From positions 5,151,524 to 5,215,523 of the forward strand of contig CP036434.1 of the NCBI GenBank assembly GCA_007751475.1: a stretch of DNA of 64,000 bases, in the 5' to 3' direction. This stretch comes from Saltatorellus ferox. Its GTDB lineage: Bacteria > Planctomycetota > UBA1135 > GCA-002686595. The notes beneath the pieces were generated by a model that did no database searches, was not told the DNA's origin, and saw only the letters and a list, made by a program, of their open reading frames with translations. Below are positions 42,621-52,405 of this stretch, piece by piece (positions within the stretch are counted from its first letter, which is position 1; each line of letters opens with the position of its first letter). The translations under genes and the position numbers were made by a program.

Positions 42621-44420
42621 ATGGCCCCACAACGTTTCCTCCGCCAGGTCCTTCCGGTGCTGCTATTGCTCGGGATCCTGGCGGCCGCCGTTTACGCCAC
42701 GCGCGGCGCTCGTCTCGCTCCCGCCGATTTCGTCTTCAACAACGGCACCGAGATTCAGACCCTCGACCCCGCGACCGTCACGGGCGTCCCTGAAGGCCGC
42801 GCGATTCGCATGGTGTTCGAGGGCCTCCTGGTCGCCCATCCCAAGACACTCGAACCCCAGCCAGGCTGCGCCGAGTCCTGGGAGGTCTCCGACGACGGGC
42901 TGACGTACACGTTTCACCTTCGCAAGAACGCGCGCTGGTCCAACGGAGATCTGATCACGGCCGACGACTTCATGTGGTCGTTCGAGCGCTTCCTAGACCC
43001 CCGCACCGCGGCCGAGTACGCCTACATGGCCTGGTACATCGAAGGCGCGGAAGCCTTCACCACCGAGGTCGAGGACGGCGCGCCGAAGCACAGCTTCGAC
43101 ACCGTCGGCATCAAGAAGCTCGACGACTACACGCTCCAGTTCCACCTCAACTCGCCGACGCCCTTCTTCCTGGAACTCATGGCCTTCTACCCGATGTTCC
43201 CGGTCTCCCGGAAGAACATCGAGGACGCGAAGGAGAAGTACCCGAACTCGTGGAGCCGCGAGTGGCTGAAGCCCGAGAACATCATCTGCAACGGCCCGTA
43301 CGTCGTGGAGTTCCGGCGCGTCAACGACCGAGTTCGCTTCAAGAAGAACCCGATGTACTGGGACGCCGACAACGTCGCCTTCGAGACCGTCGACGCCCTC
43401 GCCGTCGAGTCCTACACGACCTCCCTCAACATGTACCTGACGGGCGCGGCCCAGTGGATCGACGTCCCGCCCGCGAACGTCATCCAGGAGCTCATGCCCC
43501 GCGAGGACTTCCTGCCGATCCCCTACCTCGGCTCCTACTTCTATCGCGTGAACGTCACGAAGCCACCGCTCGACAACAAGCTCGTGCGCCAGGCCCTCAG
43601 CCTCGCCATTCCGCGCCAGGCTATCACCGAGAGCGTCACGAAAGCCGGCCAGGTCCCCGCCTACTCCCTCGTCCCTCCTGGCATGGCGGGCTACACCGGC
43701 GCGGAGATGGCCCACGGCAGCTCCTACGAGGCCGACCTCGCCCGCGCACGCGAACTCATCGTCGAAGCCGGCTACGGCCCCGGGGGCAAGCAGTTCCCCA
43801 CCATCGAAGTCCACTACAACACCGCCGACTCCCACCGCGATATCGCGATCGTCATCGCCGACGCGTGGGCCAAGAACCTCGGGGTCAACGTCAAGCTCCT
43901 CAACCAGGAGTGGAAGGTCTACCTCGACACCCAGTCGAGTCTCGGCTACGACGTCTCGCGCTCCGCCTGGATCGGCGACTACGCCGACCCCAACACGTAC
44001 ATCGATCTCTTCATGACCGGCGGCGAGAACAACAAGACCGGCTGGGGCGATCCCGAGTACGACCGGCTCGTCCGTATGGGCAACAGCGAACTCGACCCGG
44101 CGAAGCGCATGTCGATCATGGCCGAGGCCGAGGCACTCCTCATGGACGCCATGGCCATCATGCCGATCTACTTCTACGTGACGCAGACGACCTACTCACC
44201 TCGTCTCGGCGGCTACTACCCGAACGTCAAGGACGAGCACTTCCCCAAGTACTGGTACTGGATGGACGACGAGGAGCTCAGCGCCAAGCGCGCGGCCTAC
44301 CCCGACGACGGCCGACACGAAGAGGTGAAGGCCTGGGGCCCGAGCGAAGGGCTCTATCCGCCGTCCCACCCCAAGGCGCGTAACGGCCAGCGTCCTGAAG
44401 AACCCCAGGAGGCCCGCTAG
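42621..44420 (+). CDS. oppA: Peptide ABC transporter substrate-binding protein (set 2)
   Basis: 599 residues from the ATG at 42621, followed by a signal or signal-anchor (RQVLPVLLLLGILAAAVYAT). A family-5 solute-binding protein: FNNGTEIQTLDPATVTGVPE, RMVFEGLLVAHPKTLEPQPG, CAESWEVSDDGLTYTFHLRK and WSNGDLITADDFMWSFERFL are classical OppA motifs, followed by NGPYVVEFRRVNDRVRFKKN and YFYRVNVTKPPLDNKLVRQA. It resembles enterobacterial OppA more closely than the set-1 protein does. It lies 2 bases before oppB of the rightward operon. Confidence 0.95.
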   Translation: MAPQRFLRQVLPVLLLLGILAAAVYATRGARLAPADFVFNNGTEIQTLDPATVTGVPEGRAIRMVFEGLLVAHPKTLEPQPGCAESWEVSDDGLTYTFHLRKNARWSNGDLITADDFMWSFERFLDPRTAAEYAYMAWYIEGAEAFTTEVEDGAPKHSFDTVGIKKLDDYTLQFHLNSPTPFFLELMAFYPMFPVSRKNIEDAKEKYPNSWSREWLKPENIICNGPYVVEFRRVNDRVRFKKNPMYWDADNVAFETVDALAVESYTTSLNMYLTGAAQWIDVPPANVIQELMPREDFLPIPYLGSYFYRVNVTKPPLDNKLVRQALSLAIPRQAITESVTKAGQVPAYSLVPPGMAGYTGAEMAHGSSYEADLARARELIVEAGYGPGGKQFPTIEVHYNTADSHRDIAIVIADAWAKNLGVNVKLLNQEWKVYLDTQSSLGYDVSRSAWIGDYADPNTYIDLFMTGGENNKTGWGDPEYDRLVRMGNSELDPAKRMSIMAEAEALLMDAMAIMPIYFYVTQTTYSPRLGGYYPNVKDEHFPKYWYWMDDEELSAKRAAYPDDGRHEEVKAWGPSEGLYPPSHPKARNGQRPEEPQEAR

Positions 44421-44422
44421 CC

Positions 44423-45454
44423 ATGCTCCGCTTCCTCCTGCGCCGCTTCCTCTGGTTCGGCATCACGATCATGACCGTGATGACGGTCTCGTTCTTCCTG
44501 ATGCATTCCGTCAAGGGCGGCCCCTTCGACGGCGAGCGCAAGCTCGACCCCGTCATCGAGGCCAACATCAAGGCGCGCTACCACCTCGACTGGCCGCTCT
44601 GGCGCCAGTACCTGCACTACGTCGGCCCGTTCAACCTCGACGACAACCGCGCGCTCTTCGCCGAGGACTCGGACGGTGACCTTCAGCCCTGGCGCTCGAG
44701 CAACCCCGCGGGCCAGGAGGTCAAGGCCTTCGGCGGCGTGTTCGCCGGCGACTTCGGCCCGTCCTTCCGCTACAAGGACTTCACCGTGAACGAGATCCTC
44801 GCCGAGAGCCTCCCGATCTCGATGCTGCTCGGCACCCTATCCATGATGTTTGCGCTCGCGCTGGGCATCAGCGCCGGCATTGCGTCCGCCCTCCGCCCGG
44901 GCTCCGGCATCGACCTCTCGCTGCGCCTCGCCGCCACCGCCGGGATCGCGCTCCCGAACTTCGTCATCGCGAGCTTCCTGATCATCCTCTTCGTGTTCAT
45001 GATCCCGCTCCTGCCGGTCGCCGGCTGGGGCACGATCCAGCACATGCTGCTCCCCGGTTTCTGCCTGGGCCTCGTCTTCGCCGCCTACATCGCGCGCCTG
45101 ACGCGCACCGGCATGCTCGAGACCCTCAGCGCCGACTACATCCGCACCGCGCACGCCAAGGGTCTCAGCCCCCGCACCGTCGTGCTGCGCCACGCGCTCA
45201 AGGGCGGCCTGCTCCCCGTGGTCTCCTACCTCGGCCCCGCCACCGCCGGCATCCTCACGGGCAGCCTCGTCATCGAGAAGATCTTCTTCATCCCGGGCAC
45301 GGGATCGCACTTCATCAACGCCGCCACCAACCGCGACTACACGCTCGCGATGGGCGTCACGATTCTCTTCACGGTGCTCGTCTATACGCTCAACACGCTC
45401 GTCGACATGGCGTACACGCTGCTCGACCCGCGCATCTCCCTGGAGGACGAGTAG
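44423..45454 (+). CDS. oppB: Oligopeptide ABC transporter permease B (set 2)
   Basis: 343 residues, close to the normal family length. The N-terminus RFLLRRFLWFGITIMTVMTV is the first helix. FNLDDNRALFAEDSDGDLQP belongs to the periplasmic loop; ESLPISMLLGTLSMMFALAL opens the core. The EAA loop is DYIRTAHAKGLSPRTVVLRH and the C-terminus VYTLNTLVDMAYTLLDPRIS. Unlike its set-1 counterpart it has only a small loop expansion. It starts 2 bases after oppA and shares one base with oppC (TAGTG). Confidence 0.95.
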   Translation: MLRFLLRRFLWFGITIMTVMTVSFFLMHSVKGGPFDGERKLDPVIEANIKARYHLDWPLWRQYLHYVGPFNLDDNRALFAEDSDGDLQPWRSSNPAGQEVKAFGGVFAGDFGPSFRYKDFTVNEILAESLPISMLLGTLSMMFALALGISAGIASALRPGSGIDLSLRLAATAGIALPNFVIASFLIILFVFMIPLLPVAGWGTIQHMLLPGFCLGLVFAAYIARLTRTGMLETLSADYIRTAHAKGLSPRTVVLRHALKGGLLPVVSYLGPATAGILTGSLVIEKIFFIPGTGSHFINAATNRDYTLAMGVTILFTVLVYTLNTLVDMAYTLLDPRISLEDE

Positions 45455-47297
45455 TGGCCATTCCCCAAGGTGATTCACGCTGGGCTCTCTCCCCCGAGGA
45501 CCTCAAGCGACTCAGCAAGGAGGCCAAGAATTTCAAGGGCGAGAGCCTCTGGTCGGACGCCTGGCGCCGCCTGCGCCGCAACCGTACCGCGTTCCTGGCC
45601 CTCGTGTTCCTGGCCGCCTTCGGCGGGATCTCGCTCATCGCGCCTTTCCTTCCGCTTCCGTCCCCCATCGCGCTCTCCCTGCGCGACGAAGCGGCACCGC
45701 CGCAGTGGATGTGGGAAGAGCCCGAGTCCCTTCCGAAGCCGCCCGCCGCTGGCACCGGCATGACGGCGTGGACCGCCAACCTCTGGAACGACGGCTGGCG
45801 CCACCGGACGATGCTCAGCGTCGCCGTGAGAGACGAAGCCGCAGCAGAGTCCGCACGAGCACGAATCGAAGAGGTGGCCGGACGCAAGTCGGCCATCGAG
45901 CTTCGTGGGGCCGAGGCGGTTTCGGAAGACGGTCTGTCGAAGGTCGCGTACGTCTCCGTGCCGCTCCTGCGCACCGACACGCCCGACGTGATCCCCGGCG
46001 AGACGGACATCCGGGGCAACGTCACCGCCTGGCGCTACGATGCAGCGATCCCCGAGGCCTCCCCGATCCCCGGCGAGCCTCCGCTGGAGGTCGAACCCGA
46101 CTGGCGCGTCGTCCATTCACTGGAGCTGAAGGCCCCCGACGGCACGCCCTTCGACCCCGCACAGATCTCGACCTGGTCCATCGATCAGCGCACACGCAAG
46201 GTCGAGCTGTTCCTCGCTCGACAGGACCCGGTCCCCGGCATCGGCTCCTGGATCGTCCGCTATCAGCTCGATCGCGCCATCAGTGGCCCTGTCGTCACCG
46301 TGCGCGTCAACGGCCAGCTCCTCGCGGGCTCGAAGCCTATCGTCGAGTCCAACCCACAGGACGCGCAGATCGTGGACGCCCGCCTCTTCGAAGGCATCGA
46401 GCACGACGACATCGGCCGCCAGCTCGCCCGCTCGTTCGAAGCGGACCCCGTCCCTGGCGCCCGCTTCCTGGAGGCCCGCCACGAGAGCGGCTACTGGCCC
46501 TTCAAGGGCCTCGTCGGCAGGTTCGACGACCTGCTCCTCCACGCACGCGTGCACGTCTTCGGCCTGTGGCAAACGGGCAACTGGATGGGCACGGACAGCC
46601 AGGGCCGCGACCTCATGTCTCGCATCGTCTGGGGCAGCCGCACCTCCATCATCGTCGGCCTGATCGCGTCGCTCTGCTCGCTCCTGATCGGCGTCCTCTA
46701 CGGCGCGTTCAGCGGCCTCATGGGCGGACGCATCGACAACCTGATGATGCGCATCGTCGACGTCCTCTACTCGATCCCGTTCATCTTCGTCGTGATCTTC
46801 CTGATCACCGTCGTGAACGAGTACCGGACCGAGCTCGAGGACAACTTCGGCATCGACCGCGAGAAGATCTTCTTCCTCGTCATTGGCGCGATCTACTGGC
46901 TCACCATGGCTCGCGTCGTGCGCGGCCAGGTGCTCTCGCTGAAGAACACCGAGTTCGTGGAAGCCGCCCGCGTCATCGGCGCCTCGACGACCAGGATCCT
47001 GCTCGCCCACATCGTCCCCAACGTGCTCTCGATCGTGATCGTCTACCTGACGCTCACCATCCCCGCGGTGATGCTGTTCGAAGCGTTCCTCTCCTTCCTC
47101 GGCCTCGGCATCGAGCCGCCGAAGGTCTCCTGGGGCCTCCTCGCCGTCGACGGTACGTCCGCCATCAACCCCCTCAAGATCTACTGGTGGCTCGTCGTTT
47201 TCCCGTCCCTCGCCATGGGCACGACGCTTCTGGCGCTCAACGTCCTGGGCGACGGCCTCCGCGACGCCCTCGACCCCAAGCTCCGAGGCAAGTCCTG

Positions 47298-47298
<1 letters not shown>
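45454..47298 (+). CDS. oppC: Oligopeptide ABC transporter permease C with large insertion (set 2)
   Basis: 614 residues beginning at a GTG that overlaps the oppB stop. Helix 1 (TAFLALVFLAAFGGISLIAP) is followed by about 300 inserted residues with no close resemblance to the set-1 insertion: beta-rich segments such as RHRTMLSVAVRDEAAAESAR, VAYVSVPLLRTDTPDVIPGE and SWIVRYQLDRAISGPVVTVR suggest a periplasmic domain. The core resumes at WMGTDSQGRDLMSRIVWGSR, with the EAA loop EFVEAARVIGASTTRILLAH. The insertion is predicted to lie outside the membrane, next to the substrate-binding protein. Confidence 0.9.
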
Positions 47299-48367
<1,069 letters not shown>

Positions 48368-48371
<4 letters not shown>

Positions 48372-49378
48372 GCCCTCGCATGAGCACCCCGATGCTGGAG
48401 GTCACGGACCTCCACAAGCACTTCCCCATCGGCACCAAGGGACTCCTCGGGAAGCCCGCCCGCTGGCTGCACGCCGTCGACGGCGTCTCCTTCAGCCTGG
48501 AGCGCGGCGAGACCCTCGGCCTCGTCGGCGAGTCCGGCTGCGGCAAGTCCACGACGGCTCGCGCGATCATCGGCCTCTACCCGCCGACGAGCGGCTCCGT
48601 GAAGTTCGAGGGCCAGGAGATCAGCCACCTCACGCGCTCGGAGCGCGCGCCTTTCCGGCGGCGCATCCAGATGATCTTCCAGGACCCCTACGCGTCCCTC
48701 GATCCGCGGCAGACCGTCGCGTCGATCCTCGCGGAGCCCCTGAAGATCCACCGGCTGGCGAAGCCGCGCGAGCGGAAGCTGCGAGCGATGCAGCTCCTCG
48801 ACGCCGTGGGCCTCAACCCGCGTCACATCCACCGCTTCCCCCACGAGTTCTCCGGCGGCCAGCGCCAGCGCATCGGCGTCGCGCGCGCGCTTTCCCTGGA
48901 GCCCGATCTCATCATCTGCGACGAACCTGTGAGCGCCCTCGACGTCTCGATCCAGGCCCAGGTCGTGAACCTACTCGAGGAACTCCAGGAGCGCTTCGGG
49001 CTCTCCTATCTCTTCATCGCCCACGACCTTGCGGTCGTCCGCCACATCTGCGATCGCGTCGCGGTGATGTACCTCGGAAAAGTGGTCGAGATCGCCGAGC
49101 GCGACGAGCTCTTCGGGAACCCGCAGCACCCCTATACGAAGGCTCTGATGTCCGCGGTGCCCCATCCTGATCCAAGGGTCGAGCGGACCCGGGAGCGCAT
49201 CGTGCTGGAAGGCGATGTGCCGTCACCGCTGGACCCGCCGTCGGGCTGCCGATTCCATCCGCGGTGCATCGAGCGTCACAAGGTCGCGGGCGATCTCTGC
49301 TCCACGGTGGAGCCGCAGCTCGATACCCGAAGCGCCTGCCATCTGACGGCGACCGCAACGGCCGCAGCCTCCATCTGA
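48368..49378 (+). CDS. oppF: Oligopeptide ABC transporter ATP-binding protein F (set 2)
   Basis: 336 residues. Walker A GESGCGKSTTARAIIGLYPP, Q-loop MIFQDPYASLDPRQTVASIL, signature FSGGQRQRIGVARAL, Walker B LIICDEPVSALDVSIQAQVV, switch His FIAHDLAVVRHICDR and C-terminal PSGCRFHPRCIERHK. It is the last gene of the rightward operon and is followed by a strong terminator. Near-identical ABC motifs to set-1 oppF reflect shared ancestry, but the rest differs. Confidence 0.96.
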
Positions 49379-49506
49379 GCCGCCACGTGCCCCGCCGTAA
49401 TTTCGAAAGAAACTCAGACGGACACGGTTACCTCCGGAGAGACGCGGCCTATTTCATGCGTCGCGAGAAGGTCGGCAGGCCCTGATCGCGATAGAGGATT
49501 GCTTCT

Positions 49507-49544
49507 GGCACCCTGGGTCCCACAACCCAGGGTGCCGCTTTTTT
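49507..49544 (+). terminator. Rho-independent terminator after the rightward opp operon
   Basis: A perfect 12-bp stem (GGCACCCTGGGT, 49507-49518, with its complement 49525-49536), a 6-base loop, then GC and six T (49539-49544). It lies 128 bases after oppF and 64 bases before the end of the convergent lipid kinase gene. Confidence 0.95.
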
Positions 49545-49608
49545 GGGTGACTCCCGTGCGTCTGCCGACAAGAGAACGGGCCCCACCGTTTCTATCCAAT
49601 TTTTACCA

Positions 49609-50577
49609 TCACTTCGCAGCGCATGCCAGCGCCCCGATCAGCCTGAGCGCGGCGGGCTGTAGCGTCACGGTGATCTCACGGGCCAGGCCCATGGGATCCC
49701 CATCGAGCTGCCACGCAAACGGCCTCTCGGCCAGAACGGACGTGAACACGACCGCACGTCCCTGGCTCCGCTGGCAAGCCCATGTCGGCCCACGCCAGCG
49801 GAGCTGCGCCGAGGTCAAAGCCACGGCTTCCACCAGGGGCGATGCGGATGACCGGAGGTGCAGGTCGAAGAGTCCATCTGCAGCGCTGGCGCCGGGTGAC
49901 ATCGACATGCCCTTGCCGTAGGTTTCGGTGTTCGAGAGCACGGCCGCGACCGCGCGCTCACCCGCCGAGGAACCGTCCAGTGTCACCCGGAACCGCGGCG
50001 GTGAAAGCGCCAAGAGTTCACGCACGCCTGCGAGGGCATAGAGCGAAGCCGCGCTCCGCTTGTACAGAGCTCCCCCGAAGCGCGTCGCGCGCGAGCGCCC
50101 GATCCGCGCGGCCACGGCCGCGTCGTAACCGATGCCCAGCATCGCGAGGAAGACCTCCGGCTCGCGGCCATCGGCCGTCGCCCAGCCCACGTCGAAGGCC
50201 ACCGCGAACGACGCCTCCATGACCTCGGCCGCGCGCACTGGATCGAGCGGCAGCCCGAGTTCACGTGCCACCACGTTGCCCGTTCCGAAGGGCAGGATGC
50301 CGAGCTCGGGCTGGGGCCCGCTGCTGCGCGCGAGCAAGCCCGCCGCCGCCTCACGGAGCGATCCATCGCCGCCCAGAACCAGGAACCGATCCGCGCCCGA
50401 ACTGGCGCTCAGCTCGGCGATGTGCCCGGCACGCTCCGAGGCCCGCAGCTCGACCGAGTGCCCGCGCGCCTCCAGCATCGCTCCGACCGAGGCGGCTACC
50501 CCCACCGAGCGGCCACTGCCCGCGATCGGGTTGTAGACGACGGTGTAGCGAACCGCGCCGGTCGATCGATCAGTCAT
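49609..50577 (-). CDS. Diacylglycerol kinase / YegS-like lipid kinase
   Basis: 322 residues from the ATG at 50577 (MTDRSTGAVRYT); an in-frame ATG at 50601 is possible. Family motifs: VVYNPIAGSGRS, the nucleotide-binding LVLGGDGSLREAAAGLL, GILPFGTGNVVARELGLP, GIGYDAAVAARIG and the C-terminal WQLDGDPMG. This family phosphorylates diacylglycerol or related lipids, here at the cytoplasmic side of the membrane. The gene overlaps the end of the upstream SGNH hydrolase by 8 bases, so the two are co-expressed and may act on the same lipid pool. Confidence 0.9.
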   Translation of the reverse strand: MTDRSTGAVRYTVVYNPIAGSGRSVGVAASVGAMLEARGHSVELRASERAGHIAELSASSGADRFLVLGGDGSLREAAAGLLARSSGPQPELGILPFGTGNVVARELGLPLDPVRAAEVMEASFAVAFDVGWATADGREPEVFLAMLGIGYDAAVAARIGRSRATRFGGALYKRSAASLYALAGVRELLALSPPRFRVTLDGSSAGERAVAAVLSNTETYGKGMSMSPGASAADGLFDLHLRSSASPLVEAVALTSAQLRWRGPTWACQRSQGRAVVFTSVLAERPFAWQLDGDPMGLAREITVTLQPAALRLIGALACAAK

Positions 50578-51766
50578 CGCGGTCCGCATGGCCGACGGCA
50601 TCGTGGGCGATCAGCTCCTCGAGAATCACATCGGCCACGATTCCGTAGCCCTCGGCGTTCGGATGATATCGGTCGCCGGACAGGAACAGCTGCCGAGGCG
50701 GCGTCTCCTGGCGTGCAGCGCTTCGGAAGCGGTCCGTCAGGTCGAAGAAGGACATGCCGAGATCCTCGCATACCTTGGAGAGCGTCACGATGGGCGTGCG
50801 ATCGTAGGTATCGAGGAAGACCTGGCTCTCGTAGGGGAAGAGAAAGACGAACACCTCGGCCTCGGAAGCCTTCGCCATCTCGCGGATGTCGGACAGGTAC
50901 TGGCGCTGGAGGTCCCAGACCTCGCTGCTGACCCCCTCGGCCAGGCCGTCGTCGGATTCCGATGCTGCTTCGGAGGCGACCTTCTCCGAGGCCTTCCAGT
51001 CCCTCGCCTTCTGCGTGTCGTAGTAGACCGCGCGCGCCTTCCGATACATCGCGAGCCGGCCGAAGCCATCGCGGACGCTCTGGGGAATCAGCGTGCGGAG
51101 CGTCCGCTCGTTGAAGACCTTCTCGTCGACGGCGCGGATGGTGTTCGGGAAGTCGTTGATGTTGTAGCCGATCAGGATCAGGTTCGGCTTCAGCTCCTCC
51201 ACGTGTTCCTCGAGGAACTGACGATAGACGCGCGGGTGCGCACCGTTCAGGCCGAGATTGAAGACGACCGCGTCCCCGCCCCCATCGAGCGTCGCGTCGA
51301 GCCGCGCCTCCAGCTGGCGTGGCCACGTATCCGAGTCCAGAACGCCCTTGCCGAACGTACAGGAATCGCCCAGGCAGACGACGCGAAGTTCGTCCGGACC
51401 GAAGGTCATCGGCTGCGCCTCTCCGCGAAACCCGCGCTCGTCGATCTCGTACCAGGTGGCGTCCCAGCGTCCCACGAAACCGGGCTTGTGCCGGACGTGA
51501 AGATCCGGCTTCGACTCGACGTAGGGGTAGCGGTCGAAGAGGCTGAAGGGGCCTGGCTCCATCGCACGCAGGACGAGCTCGAGGCCGACGGCAGCCAGCA
51601 GCAGCGCCACCGCGGAGATGGAGAGCTTCTTGGCGAGACGCCTCAGAAGAGATTCGTTGCCGTGGGAAGCCAAAACCTGTCGGGGCGAGAGAAGGGCGAG
51701 CCCCCCGAGGCGGAGAGCGTGGGATTCAGGTCCACGCAGGCTCCGGAACGGGACCGCGTGCGTCAA
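50570..51766 (-). CDS. Membrane-anchored SGNH/GDSL-family hydrolase
   Basis: 398 residues. A membrane helix (LSISAVALLLAAVGLELVLR) near residues 48-67 anchors it. The start is uncertain: an ATG at 51766 gives about 45 residues before the helix, and a TTG nearer the helix is possible. SGNH blocks: VVCLGDSCTFGKG (block I with Ser), NLGLNGAHPRVYRQF, LIGYNINDF (Asn), and DRYHPNAEGYG (catalytic Asp-His). Such proteins are esterases or acyltransferase partners for lipids and cell-wall glycans. It overlaps the lipid kinase gene. Confidence 0.85.
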   Translation of the reverse strand: MTHAVPFRSLRGPESHALRLGGLALLSPRQVLASHGNESLLRRLAKKLSISAVALLLAAVGLELVLRAMEPGPFSLFDRYPYVESKPDLHVRHKPGFVGRWDATWYEIDERGFRGEAQPMTFGPDELRVVCLGDSCTFGKGVLDSDTWPRQLEARLDATLDGGGDAVVFNLGLNGAHPRVYRQFLEEHVEELKPNLILIGYNINDFPNTIRAVDEKVFNERTLRTLIPQSVRDGFGRLAMYRKARAVYYDTQKARDWKASEKVASEAASESDDGLAEGVSSEVWDLQRQYLSDIREMAKASEAEVFVFLFPYESQVFLDTYDRTPIVTLSKVCEDLGMSFFDLTDRFRSAARQETPPRQLFLSGDRYHPNAEGYGIVADVILEELIAHDAVGHADRDD

Positions 51767-51890
51767 GTCTGGAGGCCTCGAATGCCACCAGAGGACCCTG
51801 ACTCCCTACCATGGGGGGCCCGCTGGACGTCCCCTCTCCGCTGGATGGTCCAGCCTGCGACCCGCCCCTCTCTGCCCCACCGATGCCCCC

Positions 51891-52016
51891 ATGAACTTCC
51901 TCAAGGAGAACTGGGCCTGGATCGTGATCCCGATCCTGCTCTTCGTCGCCGCCGTCGTGGCACTGATCGTCCTCGGTGACTCCGATCCCCTCGGAAACCA
52001 CGAGTACAACCTCTGA
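51891..52016 (+). CDS. Small single-helix membrane protein (41 residues)
   Basis: MNFLKENWAWIVIPILLFVA starts a 41-residue protein with one membrane helix and the tail LGDSDPLGNHEYNL. It begins 124 bases upstream of the divergent SGNH hydrolase start. Small proteins of this shape sit beside SGNH or carbohydrate-modification genes in other bacteria (DUF5989-like), but I cannot assign it firmly. It is too short to judge by coding statistics alone; the hydrophobic helix preceded by basic and aromatic residues is the support. Confidence 0.55.
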   Translation: MNFLKENWAWIVIPILLFVAAVVALIVLGDSDPLGNHEYNL

Positions 52017-52129
52017 TCCGCGCCCGCATCGGGCCCGTTCCCGAATGGAGCGGGCCACCTTATTTCCGCCGGTTGGAGCACGGCCCGGCCGCCGCGATCC
52101 TCGATGAGTCCCCCATGGGAAGCTTCGAT

Positions 52130-52342
52130 ATGTCACCGGCCACGCTCTTCGCGGGGATGGTCGTGAGCGGAGTGGGCTTCGTGCTCTTCCGCTACGGCAA
52201 GAACGAATCGGAGTTCCCGCAGATCCTGGCCGGCCTGGCGCTGATGGCCTGCCCGATGTTCGTGCCGGGCGCGCTGATGAACTACCTGGCCTGCGCAGGC
52301 GTGCTGGCTGCCCTGTGGGCCCACGCGCGCTGGATGCCCTGA
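52130..52342 (+). CDS. Small membrane protein, 'amino acid transport protein'-like
   Basis: 70 residues from the ATG at 52130, preceded by a GGAAGC purine stretch at a suitable distance; earlier in-frame ATGs at 52115 and 52073 exist. Three short helices: SPATLFAGMVVSGVGFVLFR, ILAGLALMACPMFVPG and YLACAGVLAALWAHARW. The pattern S-P-x-T-L-F-A-G then F-x-x-Y-G-K is one I associate with a common small membrane family of unknown function. Function not shown. Confidence 0.7.
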   Translation: MSPATLFAGMVVSGVGFVLFRYGKNESEFPQILAGLALMACPMFVPGALMNYLACAGVLAALWAHARWMP

Positions 52343-52405
52343 CTCCGTGAGGGTTCCGCGCACGCCGCGTGCCACTCATCCGTCGGTCGAGCTACCGTAG
52401 CGCCC